From Cytobacillus massiliigabonensis (GTDB lineage: Bacteria > Bacillota > Bacilli > Bacillales > Cytobacillaceae), in NCBI RefSeq assembly GCF_900199725.1, contig NZ_LT904904.1, forward strand, positions 2,203,691-2,267,690: a stretch of 64,000 nt of DNA, read 5' to 3'. This document shows, piece after piece, positions 1-7,695 of this stretch. Within the stretch, counting starts at the first letter, position 1, and each line of letters opens with the position of its first letter. Under the pieces are notes generated by a model that searched no databases, was not told the DNA's origin, and worked only from the letters and a program-made list of their open reading frames with translations. Made by a program: the position numbers and the translations under genes.

Positions 1-63
1 TATGAAATTCAAAATAACCAAAAGGTGATTGACGCGTATCTTGGAGAAGAGAATGTTGGCTAA
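1..63 (+). CDS. livG: LivG-type ABC transporter ATPase, C-terminal end only
   Basis: An open frame from base 1 to a TAA at 61-63 encodes about 20 residues ending in KVIDAYLGEENVG. The pattern KVI(D/E)AYLGE is the usual C-terminus of LivG/BraF, the first ATPase of branched-chain amino acid type importers. The genes that follow (livH, livM, binding protein, livF) lack a LivG, so this fragment completes the set. The rest of the gene lies outside the window. The identification rests on this short tail plus context. Confidence 0.7.
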   Translation, partial: YEIQNNQKVIDAYLGEENVG

Positions 64-128
64 GCAATTTCTCGGTACATGAGAAAAGGCAGCGGATATT
101 AGGTACTTAAAGAGGAGGCAGCCATTCT

Positions 129-2045
129 ATGTCAAGCTTGAATATGACATTTCCTCAATTATTACTTGAGAGGACGGCAAGAGCTGGTTCGAAAGTTGCT
201 TTAAGAGAAAAAGATTATGGGATTTGGAATGAGATTACGTATCAAGAATATTTAGATCAAGTAAAAAGCCTAAGTCTGGGATTTGCTAAGCTTGGCTTAA
301 AAAGGGGCGATAAACTAGCAATAGTCGGCGATAATCGGCCTGAGTGGGTTATGAGTGAACTGGCAGCACAAGCCTTAGGAGGAATTTCAGTCGGAATTTA
401 TCAAGAATCGCTGCCAAATGAAGTGAGCTTTATTTTGGATCACTGTGATGCAACAATTGTTGTTGTTGAAGATCAAGAACAGGTTGATAAGATTTTTGAA
501 ATTAAGGAAGAAATTCCGAACGTAACAAAAATTATTTATTATGATCCCCGTGGAATGAGGAATTACCAGGATGATGCTTTAATGAGTTTTGAGGATGTCC
601 AAGCACTTGGAAGAACATTTGAAGAAGAAGAACCTGCTTTTTTCCAATCAGAAGTAAAAAAAGGAAGTGAGCATGATGTCGCGATTTTCTCTTATACATC
701 TGGTACAACAGGCAATCCGAAAGCAACCATGCTTACATATAAGAACCTGCTTGATATGGCAAAAAACCTTTCAACTATTGACCCGCTAACAGATAAGGAT
801 GAGTATGTATCCTTTTTGCCCCTTGCTTGGATAGGCGAACAAATGATGACAATGGGAATGGGCCTATATAATGGCATGACGATAAACTTCCCAGAAGAAC
901 CTTCTACTGTATTAGAGAATCTGCGTGAAATAGGACCTCAAGTTATGTTCAGCCCACCTAGAATTTATGAAGATATGGTTTCAAGATTTCAAGTGAAAAT
1001 TCAAGATGCCGGCTGGCTAAAAAGAAAGATTTACAATTGGTGCAAGCCAATCGGTGAAAAGGTGGCAAGAGCCCATTTTGAAAATAAAGAAATTCCATTT
1101 ACAACAAAGCTGCAGTACAAAATAGCCGATTATTTCATGTTTAGTGCGATAAGGGATCACTTAGGCTTGCTAGGCATGAAGCGTGCTTATACTGGCGGTG
1201 CTCCTCTTGGACCGGATGTTTTTGAATTTTTCCATAGCATCGGTGTCAATGTGAAGAGTATTTATGGACAGACAGAAGTATCAGGTATTTCGATTGTTCA
1301 TCGGGATGGGGATATTAAATTGGACAGCGTCGGCATACCAATCCCCGGAACAGAAGTGAAAATTTCAGATGATGGAGAAATTCTGATCAAGAGCTCAAGT
1401 ATTTGCAAAGGCTATTATAAAAATGAAAAATCAACAAAGGAAACAATACAATCTGGGTGGCTTCATACTGGAGATGCTGGCAGATTGGATGAAGAAGGGC
1501 ATCTCTATGTTATCGACCGGATAAAGGATGTCATTCGCTTGAATACAGGTGAAATGTTTTCACCGAACTTTATCGAAAATAAATTGAAATTTAGTTCGTA
1601 TATCCAAGAGGCTGTGGCTATTGGCAAGGATCGTCCATATGTTGTAGCCATGATAAATATAGACATGGAAAATGTCGGCAGATGGGCGGAGAAAAATCAA
1701 ATTAGTTATACAACCTATACAGATCTGTCCTCGAAGCCAGAAGTGCTGGCGTTAATACAGAAACAAGTGAATGATATTAATCAAACATTGCCAGAGAAAG
1801 CTAGGGTAAGAAAATTTGTTCTTCTTTATAAAGAGCTTGATGCAGATGATGAAGAGCTGACAAGAACTAAGAAGGTAAGAAGACAATTTGTTGGAAAAAA
1901 ATATGAGACGCTTATTGAAGGGATGTACACGCAAGAAGAACGGATAAAGGTTGAAGGGAAGATTAAGTATCGTGATGGAAAGGAACAAACCATTCATACA
2001 ACACTTCAGGTGATCTTTATGGATGAAGGAGAGGGAGCTGCATAA
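129..2045 (+). CDS. Long-chain acyl-CoA synthetase-like AMP-binding ligase
   Basis: A 638-residue member of the ANL superfamily, which activates a carboxylic acid with ATP and transfers it to CoA. The AMP-binding P-loop (YTSGTTGNPK, about residues 189-198) is intact, as are the adenine/acyl motif YGQTE, the hinge aspartate region HTGDAGRLDEEGHLYVIDR and a C-terminal lid. Length and motifs fit the bacterial FadD15/AMP-forming long-chain type. AAGAGGAGG precedes the ATG by about 9 nt. It lies between livG and livH and its stop overlaps the livH start, so it is part of the transport operon and probably activates the imported acid. The substrate cannot be read from the sequence. Confidence 0.85.
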   Translation: MSSLNMTFPQLLLERTARAGSKVALREKDYGIWNEITYQEYLDQVKSLSLGFAKLGLKRGDKLAIVGDNRPEWVMSELAAQALGGISVGIYQESLPNEVSFILDHCDATIVVVEDQEQVDKIFEIKEEIPNVTKIIYYDPRGMRNYQDDALMSFEDVQALGRTFEEEEPAFFQSEVKKGSEHDVAIFSYTSGTTGNPKATMLTYKNLLDMAKNLSTIDPLTDKDEYVSFLPLAWIGEQMMTMGMGLYNGMTINFPEEPSTVLENLREIGPQVMFSPPRIYEDMVSRFQVKIQDAGWLKRKIYNWCKPIGEKVARAHFENKEIPFTTKLQYKIADYFMFSAIRDHLGLLGMKRAYTGGAPLGPDVFEFFHSIGVNVKSIYGQTEVSGISIVHRDGDIKLDSVGIPIPGTEVKISDDGEILIKSSSICKGYYKNEKSTKETIQSGWLHTGDAGRLDEEGHLYVIDRIKDVIRLNTGEMFSPNFIENKLKFSSYIQEAVAIGKDRPYVVAMINIDMENVGRWAEKNQISYTTYTDLSSKPEVLALIQKQVNDINQTLPEKARVRKFVLLYKELDADDEELTRTKKVRRQFVGKKYETLIEGMYTQEERIKVEGKIKYRDGKEQTIHTTLQVIFMDEGEGAA

Positions 2046-2929
2046 TGGCCTTTTTTTTGCAAATGCTCGTTACGGGGATCGTTGTTGGCAGCGTATATGC
2101 CCTAGTAGCACTCGGATTTGTATTAATCTATAAATCTAGCGATGCCATCAATTTTGCACAAGGAGAATTTTTATTAATTGGGACCTATGTTTGTCTCACC
2201 TTAATAACTGCTTACAATATTCCATTTATTGCTGCACTATTTATAGCACTTATGTTCAGTGCCATTCTTGGATTTGTCATAGAGCGAATTGTTCTTCGTC
2301 CATTTATTGGAGAACCGGTTATCTCTATGATCATGGCAACGATTGGCTTATCAAGTGCATTAGCTGGACTTGTTCATATCATCTGGGGACATGAAACAAG
2401 AGTTTTTCCGCAGATTTTCCCAGAGGCACCCGTTCGGTTAGGAGAAGTAGTCATTTCACCTGTATATATTTGGTCGCTTGTCATCGTTGTTATCATGCTC
2501 GTTATTTTCACCTTCTTTTTCAAATATTCAAAGCTTGGGATTGCCATGAGAGCTACCGCAGATGATCAGCAGGCTGCAATGTCAATGGGGATTAGTGTGA
2601 AAACTATTTTCGCGGTTTCATGGGCGATTGCTGCTATCGTATCTGCTGTAGGGGGAATCCTCCTAGGCAATATTAATGGAGTGAATGCCTCTCTGTCAGC
2701 TATTGGGCTGAAAGTATTGCCAGTTGCCATTCTTGGCGGACTTGATAGTATTCCCGGAGCGATTATCGGCGGTTTAATTATTGGTGTAATCGAAACGATG
2801 ACTGGCGGTTACTTAGATCCATTAGTTGGCGGCGGATTAAAAGAAGTCATGCCATTTATTATTCTAGTATTTATTCTCATGTTCAAGCCGTATGGGCTAT
2901 TTGGAAAAAAAGAAATCGAGAGGGTGTAA
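2045..2929 (+). CDS. livH: Branched-chain amino acid type ABC permease LivH
   Basis: A 294-residue, strongly hydrophobic protein with about eight membrane spans. It begins with the LivH pattern of an early span followed by YALVALGFVLIYKSSDAINFAQGEF, and has a conserved GLKVLPVAILGGLDSIPGAIIGG-type region near residue 225, typical of the first permease of HAAT-family importers. Its ATG shares one base with the stop of the preceding ligase (TAATG), which indicates translational coupling. It should pair with the LivM permease that follows. Confidence 0.9.
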   Translation: MAFFLQMLVTGIVVGSVYALVALGFVLIYKSSDAINFAQGEFLLIGTYVCLTLITAYNIPFIAALFIALMFSAILGFVIERIVLRPFIGEPVISMIMATIGLSSALAGLVHIIWGHETRVFPQIFPEAPVRLGEVVISPVYIWSLVIVVIMLVIFTFFFKYSKLGIAMRATADDQQAAMSMGISVKTIFAVSWAIAAIVSAVGGILLGNINGVNASLSAIGLKVLPVAILGGLDSIPGAIIGGLIIGVIETMTGGYLDPLVGGGLKEVMPFIILVFILMFKPYGLFGKKEIERV

Positions 2930-2933
2930 TCGG

Positions 2934-3995
2934 ATGAAGAATCCTTTTGTAATGGGGTGTGGAGAATTCCATGTGAACTATAAACAAGATATGGCTATAT
3001 GGAAAATCTCCCGTGTAAGGGTGCGCGTCATGATTATGGTCGCATTACTAGCCATCTTTCCATTAATTGCTTCCGATTACATTGTGGGTCTTGCCACCTT
3101 ATGTGGAATCGCCGCGATTGGTGCTATAGGACTGAATATTTTAACTGGTTTTACAGGACAAATATCGATTGGAGTAGGCGCCTTTTTAGGGGTAGGCGGT
3201 TATACATCGGCCATTTTAACGGCAAAACTAGGTTTAAGCTTTTGGATTGCGATGCCAACAGCTGGTATTATTACCGCAATTGTTGGCGGCCTTTTTGGCT
3301 TGCCATCTTTAAGGCTGAAAGGGCTGTATTTAGCAATTGCGACGCTCGCAGCCCAAGTAATCATTCTGTTTGTCATTTCCAGATGGGACTCATTGACTGG
3401 AGGTACTGCGGGAATGGTACTTTCTAGACCGGAAATTGGAAGCTTCGTTTTTAATAGTGAAACAAGCTATTACTATTTAATGTTTGTGGTTCTTGTCATT
3501 ACCACGATTTTTACCTTGAATCTTTTCCGGTCTCGAGTCGGAAGAGCGTTCATTGCAGTAAGAGATAGAGATATTGCCGCAGAGGTTATGGGGATCGATT
3601 TATTTAAATATAAAGTTCTCGCCTTTATTGTCAGTTCTTTCTTTGTAGGGGTGGCGGGTGCCTTGCTTGGACATTATACGATGGTAGTAAGCCCAGAATT
3701 GTATAGTATAACCGTCTCTATTGAATATCTGGCTATCATTCTGGTTGGTGGACTTGGCAGTGTTTTTGGCTCAATCTATGGAGCTGTTTTTATTACATTG
3801 CTGCCTGTTTTCCTTCGTACAGGAGTAGAATTACTAAGCGGCGTATTCCCTGATTTATCAAATGTGCTAAATGGGATGAAAGAAGTTGTATTTGGGTTAG
3901 TTATTATTCTATTTCTAATTTACGAACCAGAGGGGCTAGCGAAAATATGGAAGAATATAAAAGACTATTTTAAGTTATGGCCGTTTTCCTATTAA
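2934..3995 (+). CDS. livM: Branched-chain amino acid type ABC permease LivM
   Basis: A 353-residue polytopic membrane protein with the LivM hallmarks: GLNILTGFTGQISIGVGAF after the second span, an RVGRAFIAVRDRDIAAEVMGID cytoplasmic loop that contacts the ATPases, and a late GGLGSVFGSIYGA segment. The longest frame opens at 2892 inside livH. The ATG at 2934, five bases past the livH stop and behind GAGAGGG, is the better start. It forms the membrane channel with LivH. An intergenic stretch of 74 bases follows before the binding protein. Confidence 0.88.
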   Translation: MKNPFVMGCGEFHVNYKQDMAIWKISRVRVRVMIMVALLAIFPLIASDYIVGLATLCGIAAIGAIGLNILTGFTGQISIGVGAFLGVGGYTSAILTAKLGLSFWIAMPTAGIITAIVGGLFGLPSLRLKGLYLAIATLAAQVIILFVISRWDSLTGGTAGMVLSRPEIGSFVFNSETSYYYLMFVVLVITTIFTLNLFRSRVGRAFIAVRDRDIAAEVMGIDLFKYKVLAFIVSSFFVGVAGALLGHYTMVVSPELYSITVSIEYLAIILVGGLGSVFGSIYGAVFITLLPVFLRTGVELLSGVFPDLSNVLNGMKEVVFGLVIILFLIYEPEGLAKIWKNIKDYFKLWPFSY

Positions 3996-4069
3996 TTTAG
4001 TAATAATGAAAGTAATTCTATAGAACTTTCACTTATGAAAGAATTTTTTACATTATGAGGGGGAGAAGA

Positions 4070-5245
4070 ATGAAAAAGATTTGGTCGAGTTTTCTTGTAT
4101 TCGTTTTAGTAGCAGGAGTACTTGCTGCATGTTCAGGTGAAGAAAAAAGTTCAGGCAGCGGCAAAGGAACTATCAAAATCGGTGGAATCTTCGACCTTAC
4201 TGGTGGAACGGGGGATGTAGGGACACCTTATGCTGAAGGAGCTGAAGCCTATTTTGATTTTATCAAAGATGAAGAGATCAATGGCTACAAGCTTGAGTTA
4301 ATTGGTGACGACTATGCATACAAAATTCCAGAAGCTCAAAAAATGTATCAAAAATTAAAATCAAAAGATAAGGTTTCAGGCATTCTAGGGTGGGGAACAG
4401 GCGATACTGAGGCACTAAGGCAGCAAGTCGCTGCTGACAAACTTCCATATTTCTCGGGCTCATATTCTGAAAACCTTAAAGATATTAAAGAGAGTCCATA
4501 TAACTTTTTAACGGCAGCATCCTATTCAGATCAGGCTAGATCCGCGTTGACTTGGATAAAGGAAAACCATAGCGGAGGTACACCTAAAATTGCTTTCTTA
4601 TATAATGATACAGCCTTTGGAAAGTCTCCTATTGAAGATGCGAAAAGCTTTGCAAAGGAATTAGAAATGGAAGTTGTTGATGAGCAAATTATTGATGTGC
4701 AGGCATTAGATGCAACTTCTCAGCTTTTAAATATGGAAAAGAAAAACCCTGATTATGCAATCATCCAGCAAACATGGGGGGCAACAGCAACCATTTTAAA
4801 AGATGCGAAAAAGCTTGGGATTGATACGCAATTCATTGGTTTAAACTGGGCGACAGGAGAAGGCTTAATTCCGCTTGCAGGGGATGCTGCAGAAGGATTT
4901 ATTGGTGTTGTTACCCATGCATTTCCTTATGAAGATCTTCCAGGAATGGAAGAAATCAAAAAGTATCTGGAAGGCAAAGGAGAGAAATTAGAGGATAAAA
5001 ACCAAAAATTCATCCAAGGCTGGGTGTCAGCAAAAATTATGGTTGAGGCAATTAAAATAGCAGACGACCCAACGACAGGAGAAGGAATCCGTAAAGGCAT
5101 TGAGAAGCTAAAAGAGTTAGATCTTGGAGGATTAGCTGCACCGGTTACATTTACAGCTGACAATCATGCAGGTACAAACAAAATCCGCCTAGCAGAAGTG
5201 AAGGGCGGAAAATTCGAAATTATTACTGACTATATTAGTTACTAA
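4070..5245 (+). CDS. ABC transporter substrate-binding lipoprotein (LivJ family)
   Basis: A 391-residue lipoprotein. It starts MKKIWSSFLVFVLVAGVLAAC, a signal peptide with lipobox LAAC, so the mature protein is lipid-anchored outside the membrane. The body has the periplasmic-binding type I fold seen for LivJ/AmiC: IKIGGIFDLTGGTGD at the start, and repeated alpha/beta units with KIAFLYNDTAFGKS midway. The frame opens at 4055, but the ATG at 4070 follows AGGGGGA at the right distance and gives a clean signal peptide. It delivers the unknown acid or amino acid ligand to LivHM. Confidence 0.88.
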   Translation: MKKIWSSFLVFVLVAGVLAACSGEEKSSGSGKGTIKIGGIFDLTGGTGDVGTPYAEGAEAYFDFIKDEEINGYKLELIGDDYAYKIPEAQKMYQKLKSKDKVSGILGWGTGDTEALRQQVAADKLPYFSGSYSENLKDIKESPYNFLTAASYSDQARSALTWIKENHSGGTPKIAFLYNDTAFGKSPIEDAKSFAKELEMEVVDEQIIDVQALDATSQLLNMEKKNPDYAIIQQTWGATATILKDAKKLGIDTQFIGLNWATGEGLIPLAGDAAEGFIGVVTHAFPYEDLPGMEEIKKYLEGKGEKLEDKNQKFIQGWVSAKIMVEAIKIADDPTTGEGIRKGIEKLKELDLGGLAAPVTFTADNHAGTNKIRLAEVKGGKFEIITDYISY

Positions 5246-5250
5246 AGATA

Positions 5251-5278
5251 AAGGGGCGTTTACATGACGCTCCTTTTT
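5251..5278 (+). terminator. Terminator-like hairpin after the binding protein
   Basis: AAGGGGCG and CGCTCCTT (one G-U pair) flank a 9-base loop and end in TTTTT. It probably reduces read-through from the abundant binding-protein gene into livF. Confidence 0.65.
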
Positions 5279-5299
5279 AAAAGTTAGGGATATTTAAGT

Positions 5300-5384
5300 A
5301 GTGACCGATAAAACATGAAAAGTGGCCCGTAAAAGACAAGAAGTGGCCGATAAAACACGAAAAGTGACCCGTAATCAGGAGAAA
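5300..5384 (+). repeat. Four tandem copies of a 21-bp repeat
   Basis: Units begin at 5300, 5321, 5342 and 5363, each with the form AGTGRCCSRTAAAA followed by CAYGAAA or a variant. Copies 1 and 3 are nearly identical, as are the first halves of 2 and 4. The array lies between the terminator of the binding-protein gene and the livF ribosome binding site and codes for nothing convincing. Confidence 0.75.
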
Positions 5385-5416
5385 AGATAAAAATAAATAA
5401 TAGAAGGAGGAAATAC

Positions 5417-6205
5417 ATGCTGACAATCAATAATGTAGAAGTGATGTACGACCGAGTCATTTTAGTTTTAAAAGGAATGTCGATGGTCGTTCCAAAGGGG
5501 AAAATAGTCGCGCTATTAGGTAGCAATGGCGCCGGAAAAACTACAACACTTAAAGCTATATCTGGCCTACTAAAAAGTGAAAATGGTGAAGTAACGGACG
5601 GCTTTATTGAACTGTATGGAGAACGTATAGATGTGAGTGATGCCGAAACAATCGTCAAAAAAGGAATTTTCCAATGTATGGAGGGGCGCCGTGTATTTGA
5701 ACATTTAACCGTAGAGGAAAATTTAATTGCAGGTGCGCACACACGTAAAGATCGAAAAAATATTAAAGATGATATCCAAAAAGTCTATCATTATTTTCCA
5801 AAACTTGAAATGCTGAAAAACAGACAGGCAGGATATCTTTCTGGTGGGGAGCAGCAAATGCTTGCTATCGGCAGAGGTATCATGGCAAAGCCGAAAGTAT
5901 TGCTATTAGATGAGCCATCTCTAGGATTAGCCCCATTACTTGTAAAAGAAATCTTTGCAATCATTAAAAAAATAAATGAGGAGGAAGGAACAACGATACT
6001 TGTAGTGGAACAAAACGCAAATGTTGCGCTATCCATTGCAGATTACGGCTATATTATGGAAAATGGCAGAATCGTTATGGACGGATCTGTTGACCGATTA
6101 TTAGCAAACCAGGATGTGAGAGAGTTTTATTTAGGCATGAGTGACAAAGGAAGAAAAAACTATAAAAATATTAAATCGTATAAAAGAAGAAAGAGGTGGC
6201 TGTGA
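5417..6205 (+). CDS. livF: ABC transporter ATP-binding protein LivF
   Basis: A 262-residue ATPase. Walker A is GSNGAGKTT (about residues 36-44), the signature is LSGGEQQ, Walker B is VLLLDEPSLGLAP, and the switch histidine position holds VVEQN as usual for LivF. The C-terminus carries about 20 extra basic residues (KGRKNYKNIKSYKRRKRWL). AGAAGGAGG precedes the ATG. It energises the LivHM permease together with LivG. Its stop overlaps the next start. Confidence 0.9.
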   Translation: MLTINNVEVMYDRVILVLKGMSMVVPKGKIVALLGSNGAGKTTTLKAISGLLKSENGEVTDGFIELYGERIDVSDAETIVKKGIFQCMEGRRVFEHLTVEENLIAGAHTRKDRKNIKDDIQKVYHYFPKLEMLKNRQAGYLSGGEQQMLAIGRGIMAKPKVLLLDEPSLGLAPLLVKEIFAIIKKINEEEGTTILVVEQNANVALSIADYGYIMENGRIVMDGSVDRLLANQDVREFYLGMSDKGRKNYKNIKSYKRRKRWL

Positions 6206-7377
6206 TGGAATCGCTTAAAGCTATTATCCAATATGCATACGATCATGCGGAGGGCTTTAAGAAATGGATGAATAATGCAGGCTTGACTCCAATAGATATT
6301 CAATCAAAAAAGGACTTGTCAAAGATTCCTGTCTTAAAAAAGGATCATTTGCCTAACATACAAAATGAAAATGCCCCATTTGGTCACTTAACAACTATAC
6401 GTACATCAGATATGGCAAGAGTTTTTATGTCCCCAGGACCTATCTATGATCCACAAACACACGAAAAAGATTTTTGGCATTTTGCTGAAGCGCTGAAAGA
6501 AGCAGGCTTTAATGAAAACGATATTGTCCAAAACACATTCTCCTACCATCTATCACCTGCTGGATTTATGTTTGATTCCGCACTAAGAGAATTAGGAGCA
6601 ACAGTTATTCCTGCTGGAACCGGTAATCGGGAACTCCAAATCCAAGTTATGAAGGATTTAAAGGTTACTGGATATGTTGGTACGCCAAGTTTCTTTTCCA
6701 TTTTACTCGATGCAATAGAAGAGAAGTGCTGGGCATTTGGAAAAGATATTCACCTAAAAAGAGCATTTTTCATAGCCGAGATGCTGACAGCAGAGATGAG
6801 GAAAAGATGTGAAGGAATAGATATATCCGTATTTGAAGGCTATGGAACAGCAGATTGCGGCTGTATAGCTTTTGAAGATAAACAAGGTCCGGGATTAAGG
6901 GTAACAAGTTCAGCTATAGTCCAAATTTGTGATCCTTTATCAGGTGAGGAACTTTTAGCCGGTGAGGGAGAAGTGGTTGTCACACTCTTTGATAAAAGCT
7001 ATCCGCTTATTCGTTTCGGAACGGGAGACCTTTCGAGATGGGTTGATGGCTTTGAGGGAAAGAGAATAGCAGGTGTACTCGGCAGAATTAGTGATGGAGT
7101 GAAAGTAAAAGGCATGTTCGTAAGGGAAAAACAGCTTGCTTCTGTGCTAGATCATGCTGGTTATAGCATCTTCCAGGGAATTATTAGAAGAGAAAATAAT
7201 CAAGATGTATTCGAGTTATTCATTGAGTCCGATGAAGAGTTGCAATCTGACCTAGGTGAAAAACTTCGAGATGTTATAAGAGTGTCGCCTATTCTTGCAA
7301 AAGTGAATAAAGGCTGCATTAATAGAAATGAAAAACGATTAATTGATCAGCGGTCTTATGAATTGAAAAACACATAG
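6205..7377 (+). CDS. PaaK-like AMP-binding ligase, atypical P-loop
   Basis: A 390-residue protein of the phenylacetate-CoA ligase family, by the motifs VFEGYGTADCGCIAFE (adenylate region), PLIRFGTGDLSRW (hinge) and a C-terminal lid with VKVKGMFV. The usual SSGTTGKP nucleotide loop near residue 80 is replaced by FMSPGPIYDP, so classical ATP-dependent ligation should not be assumed. The ATG at 6205 overlaps the livF stop and follows AAGAGGTGG; an in-frame GTG at 6196 is the alternative. It is the last gene of the transporter operon and probably acts on the imported acid. Whether it is an active ligase is uncertain. Confidence 0.72.
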   Translation: MESLKAIIQYAYDHAEGFKKWMNNAGLTPIDIQSKKDLSKIPVLKKDHLPNIQNENAPFGHLTTIRTSDMARVFMSPGPIYDPQTHEKDFWHFAEALKEAGFNENDIVQNTFSYHLSPAGFMFDSALRELGATVIPAGTGNRELQIQVMKDLKVTGYVGTPSFFSILLDAIEEKCWAFGKDIHLKRAFFIAEMLTAEMRKRCEGIDISVFEGYGTADCGCIAFEDKQGPGLRVTSSAIVQICDPLSGEELLAGEGEVVVTLFDKSYPLIRFGTGDLSRWVDGFEGKRIAGVLGRISDGVKVKGMFVREKQLASVLDHAGYSIFQGIIRRENNQDVFELFIESDEELQSDLGEKLRDVIRVSPILAKVNKGCINRNEKRLIDQRSYELKNT

Positions 7378-7383
7378 AAAAAA

Positions 7384-7408
7384 GGAGAGCAGCTATGCTC
7401 TCTTTTTT
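7384..7408 (+). terminator. Intrinsic terminator of the liv operon
   Basis: GAGAGCA and TGCTCTC form a perfect 7-bp stem around a 4-base loop and are followed by TTTTTT. Confidence 0.85.
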
Positions 7409-7695
7409 ATTGTAAAGATGAATAAATATTCAGTTCCAGGTAATGCTTAATAGATATTTTGGGATAGAAAATTTGAGGGGGAAATATTACAAATTATTCA
7501 TAATTTCAGCTGATCTACATCGAAATCGTTTAAAATCCCGCTTTTTTTATTCTCACAATGCGTACAGTGTAAATTCGACATAATATTGTACAAATTGACA
7601 ATATATGATAAAAAAGAACTAGTATAATAATAGTATCCATAATGATGTATAAAAATGAGTTGGTTAGTTTTGTGTTTTGGTAAGGGAGTGAGTAT
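7409..7695. other. Intergenic region upstream of the PAS-GGDEF-EAL gene
   Basis: No convincing gene. TTGACA at 7595-7600 and TATAAT at 7623-7628 are 22 bases apart, too far for a normal sigma-A pair. With a 19-base spacer the -10 would be TAGTAT. The promoter of the next gene is probably here, but its exact elements are not clear. Confidence 0.4.

Noticed and set aside
5284..5742. A 152-residue minus-strand frame across the livF start
   Set aside because: It lies antisense to the conserved livF Walker A region and the 21-bp repeats, with no start signal.
7595..7628. TTGACA and TATAAT as a sigma-A promoter
   Set aside because: The 22-base spacing is too long; the promoter is probably nearby but these two boxes cannot be paired with confidence.
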